A stretch of DNA of 64,000 nucleotides from Paenibacillus sp. 32O-W (GTDB lineage: Bacteria > Bacillota > Bacilli > Paenibacillales > NBRC-103111): assembly GCF_007679495.1 (NCBI RefSeq), contig NZ_VEGP01000002.1:1-64000 (forward strand). Direction: 5' to 3'. Shown in pieces: positions 26,333 to 34,774 of the stretch. Made by a program: the position numbers and the translations under genes. A model generated the notes under the pieces. That model was not told the DNA's origin, ran no database searches, and worked only from the letters and a program-made list of their open reading frames with translations. Position 1 is the stretch's first letter. The number at the start of each line of letters is the position of its first letter.

Positions 26333-26364
26333 GGCCGGTTGTTTTTGGGCCGGCTTTTTTCTCT
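26333..26364 (+). terminator. Orphan plus-strand terminator upstream of yumC
   Basis: GCCGG (26334-26338) and CCGGC (26350-26354) followed by TTTTTTCTCTTT. No plus-strand gene ends near it. It may close a small RNA or act as a leader attenuator for yumC, whose start is about 95 bp downstream. The stretch 25941-26332 has no gene. Confidence 0.6.
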
Positions 26365-26459
26365 TTCTGCCCTTTTAGCCCGGATTCGGGTTCCTTTCCC
26401 GCCGGGCAAAGCTTATAATTATAATCGGCAGGTATTAACCCACGGAGGTGTTCTTCATA

Positions 26460-27455
26460 GTGTCAGCTAATGGTCAAGGTCCAGTAGATATTCTGATCAT
26501 CGGGGGAGGTCCCGCCGGAATGTTCGCGGCGTTCTATGCGGGAATGAGACAGGCATCCGCTAAAATTATTGAAAGCATGCCGCAGCTCGGAGGCCAATTA
26601 TCTGCTTTATATCCGGAAAAGTACATATACGATGTGGCCGGGTTTCCGAAAGTGCGTGCGCAAGAGCTGATTGATAATCTGTCTCAGCAGATGAACCTGT
26701 TCCCGACGGAAGTTTGTCTGGAAGAAAAAGTTGTGAAGGTAGAGAAGAAAGAAGAGCGTCTGTTCGAGGTGACAACTAACAAAGGCGTTCATTACAGCCG
26801 CGCGGTTGTCATTACGGGCGGAATCGGGGCCTTCCAGCCCAGAAAGCTTGATTTGCCGGAAGCCTCCCGGTATGAGAATTCCAATCTGCATTATTTTGTT
26901 AAGGATCTGCAAGCCTTCGCCGGACAGAAAGTCGTCATTACCGGAGGCGGGGATTCCGCCGTAGACTGGGCCTTAATGCTGGAGCCTGTAGCTGAACAGG
27001 TTACACTGGTTCATCGCCGGGACAAATTCAGGGCGCATGAGCACAGTGTGGAGACCCTTATGCAATCCAGAGTGAATGTCGTCACTCCGAAGGAAATCGT
27101 ACAACTGCATGGAGAGGACCGGATCCATAAAGTAACGCTTAAAGATATCCAGTCCGGGGAGCTAACCGAAATGGAAACGGGTGCGGTCATTGTCAATTTC
27201 GGCTTCGTGTCCTCGCTCGGACCGATTACGGAATGGGGGCTGGCCATCGAGAACGGCTCGATTGTCGTCGATTCCCGTATGGAAACCTCGATTCCCGGAA
27301 TTTTCGCCGCGGGGGACATCACAACCTATCCCGGGAAATTAAAGCTGATTGCAGTAGGCTTCGGAGAAGCGCCAACTGCAATAAACAACGCTAAAGTGTA
27401 CATAGATCCGAAGGCAAGATTATCCCCCGGACATAGCAGCAATATGAAATTTTAA
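26460..27455 (+). CDS. yumC: Ferredoxin/flavodoxin-NADP+ reductase, YumC type
   Basis: A 331-residue thioredoxin-reductase-like FNR lacking the redox CxxC of thioredoxin reductase. It reduces ferredoxin or flavodoxin with NADPH. FAD fold [16 protein letters not shown], conserved [24 protein letters not shown] fold [13 protein letters not shown] with [13 protein letters not shown], and the ending [20 protein letters not shown] are as in the family. GTG 26460 has CGGAGGTG about 10 bases upstream and gives the family length; the open frame starts at 26448. It is divergent from yumB. Confidence 0.94.
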   Translation: MSANGQGPVDILIIGGGPAGMFAAFYAGMRQASAKIIESMPQLGGQLSALYPEKYIYDVAGFPKVRAQELIDNLSQQMNLFPTEVCLEEKVVKVEKKEERLFEVTTNKGVHYSRAVVITGGIGAFQPRKLDLPEASRYENSNLHYFVKDLQAFAGQKVVITGGGDSAVDWALMLEPVAEQVTLVHRRDKFRAHEHSVETLMQSRVNVVTPKEIVQLHGEDRIHKVTLKDIQSGELTEMETGAVIVNFGFVSSLGPITEWGLAIENGSIVVDSRMETSIPGIFAAGDITTYPGKLKLIAVGFGEAPTAINNAKVYIDPKARLSPGHSSNMKF

Positions 27456-27473
27456 TCATCGAATGCTAGAAGG

Positions 27474-27537
27474 ATGGGCACCCTATTCATATATCGCCGG
27501 CTTATCTTCCGCCGGCCTCTATGAAAGGGGTGCCCAT
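27474..27537 (+). promoter_or_regulatory. Hairpin enclosing the ribosome site of the zinc-ribbon gene
   Basis: ATGGGCACCC (27474-27483) is fully complementary to GGGTGCCCAT (27528-27537). The stem continues with TATTCATA against TATGAA, and a GCCGGC/GCCGGC pair sits in the loop. The right arm contains the AAAGGGGTG ribosome site for the gene starting at 27542. It could be the yumC terminator read-through structure or a translational switch. Confidence 0.55.
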
Positions 27538-27541
27538 TATT

Positions 27542-27799
27542 TTGTCCTATTATTGCCCGGTTTGCAATGGACTGGAAACCGCCGAATGGTCCTGTCCGCT
27601 GTGTGGAAAGACTGCTGAAGACTTCGGACGCTTCAATGATTACCTGGGACCTTATTCCCCCTACCGCCCAATAGAGGATTTATCGCTCACCAACGGATTT
27701 GCCGATGTCGCCAATCATTGCTGTGTACATGTCTTTCACTGCGAGCACTGCTCCCACAGCTTCTACGCCTTCCTTCCCGAAAGACCGGCCGGTACCTAA
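27542..27799 (+). CDS. Small zinc-ribbon protein
   Basis: An 85-residue protein with metal-binding pairs CPVC near the N-terminus, CPLC 17 residues later, and a C-terminal CC...HCEHC cluster. The arrangement suggests two zinc or rubredoxin-like sites. The family is not recognised. TTG 27542 is chosen because AAAGGGGTG is 9 bases upstream; an in-frame ATG at 27521 has no ribosome site. It follows yumC in the same direction, and its ribosome site lies within a stable hairpin. Confidence 0.6.
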   Translation: MSYYCPVCNGLETAEWSCPLCGKTAEDFGRFNDYLGPYSPYRPIEDLSLTNGFADVANHCCVHVFHCEHCSHSFYAFLPERPAGT

Positions 27800-27818
27800 G
27801 CCGGCCAGATCGTTTTCC

Positions 27819-27995
27819 TTATTCCTCTTCGACCTCCCAAGCAATGCGGATCAAATCGTTGGCCCAGTTCCGTATTTTCACCTCAATGACCGCCTCGATC
27901 TCCTCCTCGGAGAAGCCCTCAAGCTTGTGATCCTCTATCGTAAGCACTTCATCGATTTGGTGTTCTCCTACCATCAAATTCACTTTTATGTTCAT
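27819..27995 (-). CDS. Small acidic hypothetical protein
   Basis: A 58-residue protein, short enough to be missed by length filters. It starts MNIKVNLMVGEHQIDEV, has a central acidic EGFSEEEIEAVIEVKIRNW helix and ends WEVEEE. A very strong ribosome site (GGGAGGGGAG) lies just before ATG 27995. The family is not recognised. It converges on the zinc-ribbon gene with 19 bp between stops. Its codon use matches its neighbours, supporting a real gene. Confidence 0.65.
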   Translation of the reverse strand: MNIKVNLMVGEHQIDEVLTIEDHKLEGFSEEEIEAVIEVKIRNWANDLIRIAWEVEEE

Positions 27996-28253
27996 TCCGC
28001 TCCCCTCCCTGCTCTTTATAATTCTCCATCCGGACTCGATTTCCCTTGCATGCCGGATAAGGATCTTTATGACAAGTCGGGCAATCGTATTGGGTCAAAG
28101 GCTTCGCTCATTGACGACAATCCCCCCTCTATCCCGCCTGCCTTTAAAAAGATGAAAATTGGGAAGCCGGCATTTAAATCATTAGTGTAGGATTCCGCTG
28201 TGCTTTAAATTATAATAAAGGGGAGTTGATCCATTTTTTAGGAGGTGCGAATT

Positions 28254-29120
28254 ATGGGAGCTGCAAATCAGATGCCTACTCGTCGATTAGGAACTTCCGG
28301 GTTGCAAGTAGGGGCAATCGGAATGGGATGCATGCCGCTGTCCATACAAGGCCGCCCGGAAGAATCCGAAGCGATACGGACGATTCATACCGCTTTGGAG
28401 CAAGGAGTGACTTTATTCGATACTGCGGATTCGTATTGTTTGGACGATCGGGATATCGGACATAACGAGAAATTACTGGCCAAAGCTCTGGACGGGGTAT
28501 CCCATGCGATTATCGCCACCAAGGGAGGAACCGTCCGCCCCGAAGGAAGATGGGTGCGCAACGGACATCCCGAGCATTTGAAGGCTGCCTGCGAAGCAAG
28601 CCTGAAGGCGCTGGACCGGGAAGAAATTATGCTATATCAACTGCATGCGCCGGATCCCGATGTTCCTTATGCCGAATCCGTTGGTGCTTTGGCCCGCTTG
28701 CAGGAGCAGGGCAAAATTGTACATATCGGCTTATCCAATGTATCGGTTAGGCAATTGGAGGAGGCTTTAAGTATCGTAACGGTCGTCAGCGTTCAGAATC
28801 GGATGCACCTGTTCGATCGCTCCTCCATGGATGTTCTCCGCCGATGCGAGGAATTGGGAATCGCCTTCCTTCCCTACAGCCCTTTAGCCGGGATGGGTCA
28901 GGCAGGCAAGCTCGGGGATCATGAGAGGATCCGGCAGATAGCCGACAGGCATCAGGTATCTCCGCAAAGAGTGGCACTGGCTTGGCTGCTGCAGCTCTCC
29001 CCTGTGATGCTGCCGATCCCCGGCGCAAGCCGCGGAAGCACGATTACCGACAGCGCAGCGGCCGCTTCCCTCACCCTTACCGCGGATGAAATGGCTGAGC
29101 TTAATGCGATGAACGCTTAG
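28254..29120 (+). CDS. Aldo/keto reductase
   Basis: A 288-residue NADPH-dependent AKR-fold oxidoreductase. Catalytic residues are visible: Asp and Tyr in FDTADSYCL near residue 55, Lys in IATKGG near 84, and His in YQLHAPD near 123. The C-terminal half has the cofactor site (PIPGASRGSTITD). The physiological carbonyl substrate is unknown. ATG 28254 has GGAGGTG 6 bases upstream, and TATAAT at 28211-28216 is a likely -10 element. It appears monocistronic. Confidence 0.87.
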   Translation: MGAANQMPTRRLGTSGLQVGAIGMGCMPLSIQGRPEESEAIRTIHTALEQGVTLFDTADSYCLDDRDIGHNEKLLAKALDGVSHAIIATKGGTVRPEGRWVRNGHPEHLKAACEASLKALDREEIMLYQLHAPDPDVPYAESVGALARLQEQGKIVHIGLSNVSVRQLEEALSIVTVVSVQNRMHLFDRSSMDVLRRCEELGIAFLPYSPLAGMGQAGKLGDHERIRQIADRHQVSPQRVALAWLLQLSPVMLPIPGASRGSTITDSAAAASLTLTADEMAELNAMNA

Positions 29121-29252
29121 CACAACGCTGCCAAGTGACGCATGCCTTGTAATCGCAGGAATTGGTGCATCCTAACCTTCATCCATTCACGGTCGCTCTT
29201 CCTGTCTTGCTTCGATAGTGGTTTATACAATACTTTGCAGAGACACCGGAGC

Positions 29253-29297
29253 AAAAAAAGACCGCCTCCTACCCAACGGAGGCGATCCACTTTTTTT
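29253..29297. terminator. Terminator of the 29303-29644 gene
   Basis: CGCCTCC (29263-29269) and GGAGGCG (29278-29284) with an A-run on the left and a T7 run on the right. It can stop transcripts from both directions. Confidence 0.8.
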
Positions 29298-29302
29298 AGC
29301 GG

Positions 29303-29644
29303 CTACAGCCTTTGTACCTGAACATACGGGACCTTCTTGATTTCATAGGTTCCTTGCAGAGCTTCTTCCTTAACCACCCCGAGCTTGATTAAGCCGGTGA
29401 TTTTCGCTGGATCCGCTTTGGACATCAGCTTCCACAGCGCATCATCGTTAAACCGGTTATAAAGGTCTTCGTCTCTATACTCTCTTCGTTCCTGAATCCC
29501 GATTTTCAACCGGTATTCCCCTAGGTCCGAATCAGTCTGCTCCGGGAAAATCCGCAGCAGTTCATTTCTTAATCGCTCCAAATCCCGTTCAATCTGCCTT
29601 TGCTGTTCTTTTAAATCGAAATAGGCCTTCAGCTTTTCCTCCAT
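29303..29644 (-). CDS. Hypothetical protein with N-terminal coiled coil
   Basis: A 113-residue protein with an N-terminal heptad-rich helix (LKEQQRQIERDLERLRNELL) and a mixed C-terminal domain ending YEIKKVPYVQVQRL. The family is not recognised. GAGGGGA upstream of ATG 29644 and a terminator right after the stop support it as a single-gene transcript. Confidence 0.65.
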   Translation of the reverse strand: MEEKLKAYFDLKEQQRQIERDLERLRNELLRIFPEQTDSDLGEYRLKIGIQERREYRDEDLYNRFNDDALWKLMSKADPAKITGLIKLGVVKEEALQGTYEIKKVPYVQVQRL

Positions 29645-29811
29645 CGGCTTCCGTCCCCTCTGTTTTTCGCTATATATATGCGAGGAGACCGCCTTCCATA
29701 ACCTAACCGGGATACACTCTACTTACCATATTGCAATCGCCAAAATATTCCTGTCACAATTACCCAGGAAATAAAAAGAGGACTTATGTTCGCATAATGC
29801 CGAAAAACAAA

Positions 29812-29836
29812 AAAAGCGCTCGAAAATCGAGCGCGA
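29812..29836. terminator. Hairpin in a gene-free stretch
   Basis: GCGCTCG (29816-29822) and CGAGCGC (29828-29834) after an A-run. It would terminate minus-strand transcription, but no minus-strand gene lies immediately upstream. The stretch 29645-30065 otherwise shows nothing beyond A+T-rich sequence. Confidence 0.45.
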
Positions 29837-30522
29837 ATTGAAGAGAAGAAAAAAAGGTTATGAAGACAGAATTTCGATGTATATCGAACTCTGTATATTT
29901 AGTATAGCATAGAGTATATATCATTTCATTGGTATGTTTTCCCAAAGTATTACCTAAATCAGCAGACTGTTATCTTCTGATACCAGCTTTTCAGATCATA
30001 TGAAGCCCTTAACTATTTTGAAAGCTTGAAAAATATAGTAATGTAAAGGATAAAGGGGGAATTCCATGCTTTCATACATAGATTCAGCCGTCAGCATCCA
30101 ATCGTTAATATGGTTATTTCTTGCCGCATTCATGCTGCATGATTTCGAGGAAATCATCCGCATGGAAAATTGGTTTCGCAAAGCCGGCAGGACCGTTATT
30201 CTGAAGGTGCCCCAGCCGTTTGATAAAATAGTCAGCTCCGCTTCACAAATTACAACCGCACAGTTTGCGTTTGCCGTATGTGTTGAGTTTATGGTGTTCG
30301 TTCCCGTTACATATTTAGCAGCCGAACATAATCATTATTTGCTGTTCATCGGCTTCAATGCCGTACTGCTGCTCCATGTTTTTATGCATATCGGGCAGGC
30401 ACTGTTCGTTCGAATGCTCGTTCCGGGTGTGACAACGGCTGTTTTAATTACACTGCCTTATACGTTGTATCTTTTTTATCGGTTGCTTTCGGAGCATTTG
30501 ATACAGTGGAGCGATTTAATTA

Positions 30523-32147
30523 GGGCTTGCTGAACAAATCTAGATTGCCGTGCGAAAGCGAAAAAACCGACATATTAATAGTGAGCGTATGAGGGAAGAA
30601 AGAACTCGGAGCATGTGCGCCAGGTTCATCCCCATCAGTTGCAACGCGATGACCGTTTCACTGGTTTCACGCAGGCGTGTTTGAATAAGGCCAAGCCCAT
30701 ACTTGCGCTTCCCTTCACCAAATTTGCCTTCGACGGCATTTCGCATGCCAGCATCATGCTTTGCGAGTTTTCGTTGTTCTGTTTGCTTCTCTTTTGACGG
30801 TCTGCCAAGGGCAGGACCGCTCAACCGGATACCGTTAGCCTTACAGAAGTTCAGGTTCTCGCGGTTGCGGTAAATTTTGTCCGCCAGTACGACTTTCGGG
30901 TAACAACCGAATCTCGTTTTGTAGGACTCCAGGGAGTCGATGAGTGTGGTGCCTTCATTGAAGTTATCCCATGCTTGCTTCTCAAGCATCGCGTATCCAT
31001 TCACCATGCTGATCGCGATCTTTGCACCAAATTCAACCTTGGCCTTCGCCTTCCCTCGCACAATCGGGCGAACGTGGGGTTGGGTAAGATTCACGATGCG
31101 ATCATCGATCTGATGCGAGCGCTGTTGATACATCGTCAACTGCTGACGGTAGAGTTCTTGCGTCACCAGCAAGCTTCTGTACTGAGCTTTGCTTAAGGCT
31201 TCCAATCCGATATCGCTGGCCATGGCTTCGATGATGCGCAAATCGCGTGCGACGAACTTGAGCTGTTTCCCAATGGCCTTCCGCACCTTGGCTTGACCGA
31301 TTTTCCGTTGCTTCGCGACCGTCAGGTAGGCTTTTCTTGCCTTCTCCCGGTACGTGCGCGGTTTCAGTTTCTTGTCGATTTGCTCCGCATGCAAAGTATC
31401 GATGATCGCCTCCATTTTCTCTCGGGCTTCGTTTAACAACGAGAGATCGGTCGGATACGCGATGTCGGCGGGAGCACAACTCGCATCTAGGATGAGCGTA
31501 CCTTGATTCGGATCTTCCTTGTCGGTCTTCTGTTTCGCTGCTGCACGTTTGCCAGTAGATCGGCTGCCGCCGCCAGATGCGTGATCATCTTCATCCGCAT
31601 CGATTTGCTTCGCTCCTTCTACCGCGATCCATTCGTTGATTTGGTGTAGCGTATCCGCATCCAAACGTTTACGAAAGTGTGTCATCAGCGAATGATGAAA
31701 GGGCTCGCGATCTTGAAAACCAGTGAAGCCGATGAAGTACTGCAAGTACGGGTTTTCACTGATCTGTTCTACGGTTTCGCGATCGGTTAATCGAAGTTGT
31801 TGTTGGATGAGCAGGGCACCCAATGCGACGCGTATCGATACAGGCTTTTGCCCCTTCATGGTTTTCTTAAACGCTTTCGCATAGTGATCTTCTACCTTCG
31901 TCCAGGGAACGAGACGTGCGAGTTTAACCCAACGATTATCTTCGCGTAATTTCCCGCCGAACGGGAGATAGAAATCGCCGGGTAGCAAGAGTTGATTTCC
32001 GGTTTCATCGATATATTGGTATTTCATTATTGTCACCTCATGTGCACGGTTTTTTGTTGAATTTCACGATATTCCATGCATATGATTTCGACAAAAAGTG
32101 CCCTAAACCCTTGTGATTACTAAATTTTTGGTCCGTTCAGCAAGCCC
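30523..32147 (-). mobile_element. 1625-bp insertion sequence, IS5/IS1182-like
   Basis: Perfect 13-bp terminal inverted repeats GGGCTTGCTGAAC (30523-30535) and GTTCAGCAAGCCC (32135-32147), flanked by TAATTA at 30517-30522 and 32148-32153. If the outer A/T is counted in the ends, the duplication shrinks to AATT. A single transposase gene fills the element. The intact ends, duplication and reading frame indicate a recent insertion. Confidence 0.9.
30540..32027 (-). CDS. DDE transposase of the 1.6-kb IS
   Basis: A 495-residue transposase of the IS5/IS1182 group. It has the N-terminal DUF772-like region (VSIRVALGALLIQQQLRLTD, YLQYFIGF), a charged insert, then the DDE core (LILDASCAPADIAYP, KVVLADKIYRNREN, and VEGKFGEGKRKYGL carrying the Glu). 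ATG 32027 (MKYQYIDETGNQLLLPGD) has GAGGTGA just upstream; GTG 32036 is a longer alternative. The coding sequence is intact. The family name is from similarity in pattern. Confidence 0.88.
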   Translation of the reverse strand: MKYQYIDETGNQLLLPGDFYLPFGGKLREDNRWVKLARLVPWTKVEDHYAKAFKKTMKGQKPVSIRVALGALLIQQQLRLTDRETVEQISENPYLQYFIGFTGFQDREPFHHSLMTHFRKRLDADTLHQINEWIAVEGAKQIDADEDDHASGGGSRSTGKRAAAKQKTDKEDPNQGTLILDASCAPADIAYPTDLSLLNEAREKMEAIIDTLHAEQIDKKLKPRTYREKARKAYLTVAKQRKIGQAKVRKAIGKQLKFVARDLRIIEAMASDIGLEALSKAQYRSLLVTQELYRQQLTMYQQRSHQIDDRIVNLTQPHVRPIVRGKAKAKVEFGAKIAISMVNGYAMLEKQAWDNFNEGTTLIDSLESYKTRFGCYPKVVLADKIYRNRENLNFCKANGIRLSGPALGRPSKEKQTEQRKLAKHDAGMRNAVEGKFGEGKRKYGLGLIQTRLRETSETVIALQLMGMNLAHMLRVLSSLIRSLLICRFFRFRTAI

Positions 32148-32254
32148 TAATTACAAGCTTGCCGTTCGGGCTTCTCTTGCTTCCTATCGTAGGGTTCGGG
32201 CATTATCTGGGCGGAAAACTGGTGTCCCGGTGACGTTACAACTATATATAAAAA

Positions 32255-32300
32255 AATAACCTCTCAAGCTTGGAGTTATCCCCGCCAGCCTGAGAGGCAT
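32255..32300 (-). terminator. Terminator of the IscA-type gene
   Basis: CCTCTCA and TGAGAGG enclose a short arm; the A-rich stretch on the left yields a U-run on the minus strand. It lies about 130 bp after the gene. Confidence 0.6.
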
Positions 32301-32428
32301 TGTTCATTAAGACCTAATGTTAATTACCTGACTCCTCAACAATGGTCATCTTGCATTTATCCAAAGTATTTCGACCATAACCTGCCTATGCCGGCAAGCT
32401 GTTGGAACCACAGTCGGCGGTTCCGAAA

Positions 32429-32788
32429 TCAGTCGTCACACTTCTCTGCCTTGCCTTCCTCTTCCCTATGCTTGAAGGAAGAGCCGCAACCGCAAGTAGC
32501 TACGGCATTGGGATTATGAATGGTGAAACCGCCGCCCATGCCTACATCCTTGTAGTCGATCTCAACTCCGTACAAATACTTGTTGCTATCTTCATCGACG
32601 ACAACCTTCAATCCATTCACGTCCATAACCTTGTCCGTCTCGCTCTGCTCGTCATCGAAACCCATGCTGTAGGAAAAACCGCTGCAGCCGCCTTCTTTGA
32701 CACCGAGGCGCAAAAACATATTGGGAATTTCTTCCGCCGCGAGCAGTTCCTTAATTTTCTCCGCAGCCGAATCACTGATGCTAATCAT
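32429..32788 (-). CDS. yutM: HesB/IscA-family iron-sulfur cluster carrier
   Basis: A 119-residue A-type carrier that holds or delivers Fe-S clusters to apoproteins. The three conserved cysteines are present: one in VKEGGCSGFSY near residue 35 and the pair in ATCGCGSSF near 100. The tail is Glu/Lys-rich. Its position near yutI, yuzB and yutJ matches the B. subtilis yut region, supporting the YutM assignment. Clients nearby include SdhB and the radical SAM enzyme MqnE. Confidence 0.88.
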   Translation of the reverse strand: MISISDSAAEKIKELLAAEEIPNMFLRLGVKEGGCSGFSYSMGFDDEQSETDKVMDVNGLKVVVDEDSNKYLYGVEIDYKDVGMGGGFTIHNPNAVATCGCGSSFKHREEEGKAEKCDD

Positions 32789-33033
32789 ATGAGTCCCTCC
32801 TCTATATGGAAAGAGTAGCGTTAGTTGCTAGAGGCTGTTCTAAAGGTCTGCTGCGTATTAGCATTCCACCCGCCGTTACGCTGGGCGGCAAACCTTCCGA
32901 ACGTGCATTTGCTATAAATAAAGGTGAGAAAAATGTCGGATCTGTACCGTATTGTTTCCATCCCTTATAGATTAAGTATACCCATATTTTCGGTTAGTCT
33001 CAAGTGATAATCCTCCAGAATCGGATACCGGGC

Positions 33034-33210
33034 TCAGTTACTCTTCGTCTTTTCCAAATGATAGTAGCGAAGAAGAAGCCTGTCCAGATTCTCGCTGCTT
33101 TCCACTACACGGGGATGCAGCAAGCCCAGTTGGCTGCCCAATTGAACCATGTGCTGCCGCGCATCTTCGATCTCTTCGGAGATGTCCATTTCCAATAATA
33201 AACTCTTCAC
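33034..33210 (-). CDS. Spo0E-like aspartyl-phosphate phosphatase
   Basis: A 58-residue protein found by direct reading. The helical-hairpin pattern of the Spo0E family is clear: an N-terminal LLLEMDISEEIEDARQHM helix, a short loop, then PRVVESSENLDRLLLRYYHL with the SxxLD signature. Spo0E proteins dephosphorylate Spo0A~P and delay sporulation; some relatives have other targets. GTG 33210 has AAAGGTG 7 bases upstream; ATG 33189 is a shorter option. With Sda and the PAS kinase it adds a third phosphorelay modulator to this window. Confidence 0.8.
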   Translation of the reverse strand: MKSLLLEMDISEEIEDARQHMVQLGSQLGLLHPRVVESSENLDRLLLRYYHLEKTKSN

Positions 33211-33341
33211 CTTTAATCACCTTTAAAAAATAATCACACAATTATTTAGTATACACAAATTTCAAATAATTGGAAGCATATTTTGGAGAAATTCGTATTT
33301 TTTTCATGATTGGATGCGTTTTATAAGTGTCGAAGTGTGTC

Positions 33342-33371
33342 TTGCCCCTATTATTAATGTAGGATTATAAT
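33342..33371 (+). promoter_or_regulatory. Likely promoter of mqnE
   Basis: TTGCCC (33342-33347) and TATAAT (33366-33371) with an 18-bp spacer, about 90 bp before the gene. Confidence 0.55.
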
Positions 33372-33461
33372 GAAGATGGACTAAATTTATCATCCATACG
33401 ATCGAAACTCTAGATAAAATCGGGTTTATTGACGGGTCGATAATGGTAAGGAGTGAAATCG

Positions 33462-34562
33462 GTGAATATCGTTACACCCACCCACGATACGAGGATGGAG
33501 GAAATCAAGGAGAAAGTTTTAGCCGGAGAACGTTTAACTAAAGAGGACGGTCTTTTTCTTTATCAATCGGACGATCTTCTGACGATCGGGCAATTGGCTA
33601 ATTTCGCCAACCTCCGCAAGAACGGCAAGAAGGTCTATTTTATTCAAAATATGAGCCTGTATTTTACGAATGTGTGCGAAGCGCACTGTGCGTTCTGCCA
33701 TTTCCGCCGCGACGAAGGGGAAGAAGGAGCGTATACGCTGACCGGGGAGCAGATGTTTGACTATATCGACAAGCATATCCATCCGGAAATGCGCGAATTT
33801 CATATTACCGGCGGGCATAATCCCCATGTGCCGTTCGAGTACTATGTCGACTGCATCCGTTCCTTGAAGCAAAAGTACCCTTCCGTCACGCTCAAAGCCC
33901 ATACAGCGGCGGAGATCGAATTTTTCTCCCGTTTGAGCGGGCTTACCTACGAAGAAGTATTGCGGACACTGATGGAAGCCGGACTGGATACCTTAACGGG
34001 CGGCGGTGCCGAAATTCTGTCCGAGAGATACCGCAAGAAGATGGGAGTAGGCAAGGCAACGACGGATCAATGGCTGGAAGTCCAACGGGCAGCGCATCGG
34101 CTCGGAATGAAGACTCATGCGACAATGCTTTACGGTTCCATCGAGACCCTGGAGGAAAGAATCCAGCACATGATTTATTTACGCGAGCTGCAGGATGAAA
34201 CGTCCGGATTCCTTGTCTTTATTCCAAATGCGGTGCAGCCGGCCAGCGTTAAAGCGGGGATCAAACGGAGAGTCTCCGCCTTCGACGATATGAGAACCAT
34301 CGCCGTCAGCCGTCTGATGGTGGACAACATACCGCATGTCAAAGCCTATTTTATTAATCTGGGAACCCAGCTGACTCAGATGGCGTTAACATTCGGGGCA
34401 TCCGATGTTCACGGAACGATTATTCAGGAAAGGATCAGCCATGCGGCCGGAGCTCTTTCGCCGGAAGGGCTGACCAAAGATGAGCTGGTCTGGCTTATCA
34501 AGGGAGCCGGAAGGATTCCGGTCGAGAGGGATACTTTCTATAACGAAATTAAAGTATTTTAA
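33462..34562 (+). CDS. mqnE: Aminofutalosine synthase (radical SAM)
   Basis: A 366-residue radical SAM enzyme of the futalosine menaquinone pathway, joining the MqnA product to the adenosyl radical to give aminofutalosine. The cluster motif CEAHCAFC (Cx3CxxC) lies near residue 65, followed by FHITGGHNPHVPF and GLDTLTGGGAEIL, characteristic of the MqnE/MqnC/CofH group. The beta-barrel end has NLGTQLTQMALTFGASDVHGTI. MqnE is favoured over MqnC by the HITGGHNP segment. GTG 33462 has TAAGGAG 8 bases upstream. Other mqn genes are not here except the UbiD-type decarboxylase at 38547. Confidence 0.88.
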   Translation: MNIVTPTHDTRMEEIKEKVLAGERLTKEDGLFLYQSDDLLTIGQLANFANLRKNGKKVYFIQNMSLYFTNVCEAHCAFCHFRRDEGEEGAYTLTGEQMFDYIDKHIHPEMREFHITGGHNPHVPFEYYVDCIRSLKQKYPSVTLKAHTAAEIEFFSRLSGLTYEEVLRTLMEAGLDTLTGGGAEILSERYRKKMGVGKATTDQWLEVQRAAHRLGMKTHATMLYGSIETLEERIQHMIYLRELQDETSGFLVFIPNAVQPASVKAGIKRRVSAFDDMRTIAVSRLMVDNIPHVKAYFINLGTQLTQMALTFGASDVHGTIIQERISHAAGALSPEGLTKDELVWLIKGAGRIPVERDTFYNEIKVF

Positions 34563-34774
34563 GACTGATGTTCAAATGTCCTCAGCATTCCGGTCCTCAT
34601 AACGCTTTTGTTATAGGTTTCCCGACCGGGGCGGTGCAAGGAATGAATCTACCTATGGAATGATATCGGCCGCTTCGTTGAACAATAAGAGAATAAACCG
34701 ACTATCTATTTATCCATACGGTTAGAAATAATGGCGGTACCATTACTATTACTGAAGAGAGAAAGGTTCTGTTC

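Larger units (their letters stand above)
30066..32233 (+). pseudogene. HXXEE-domain membrane protein gene split by an insertion sequence
   Basis: The first part (30066-30522) encodes the family motif HDFEEI near residue 25 and several membrane helices. At codon 153 it runs into the IS, which adds a few residues and a stop. Removing the IS and one TAATTA copy restores the frame exactly and continues in 32154-32230 with PFGLLLLPIVGFGHYLGGKL to a TGA at 32231-32233, a 178-residue protein. This direct reconstruction shows recent disruption. The HXXEE domain is common in small polytopic proteins of unknown function. GGGGGA precedes ATG 30066. Confidence 0.88.

Noticed and set aside
27949-28098. 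49-residue minus-strand frame with CPTC and a later Cys
   Set aside because: Only a TTG start without ribosome site, and it overlaps the better-supported gene at 27819-27995; kept only as a remark.
33038-33241. 67-residue minus-strand frame over the Spo0E-like gene
   Set aside because: Low-complexity translation in the wrong frame; the Spo0E-like frame explains the region.
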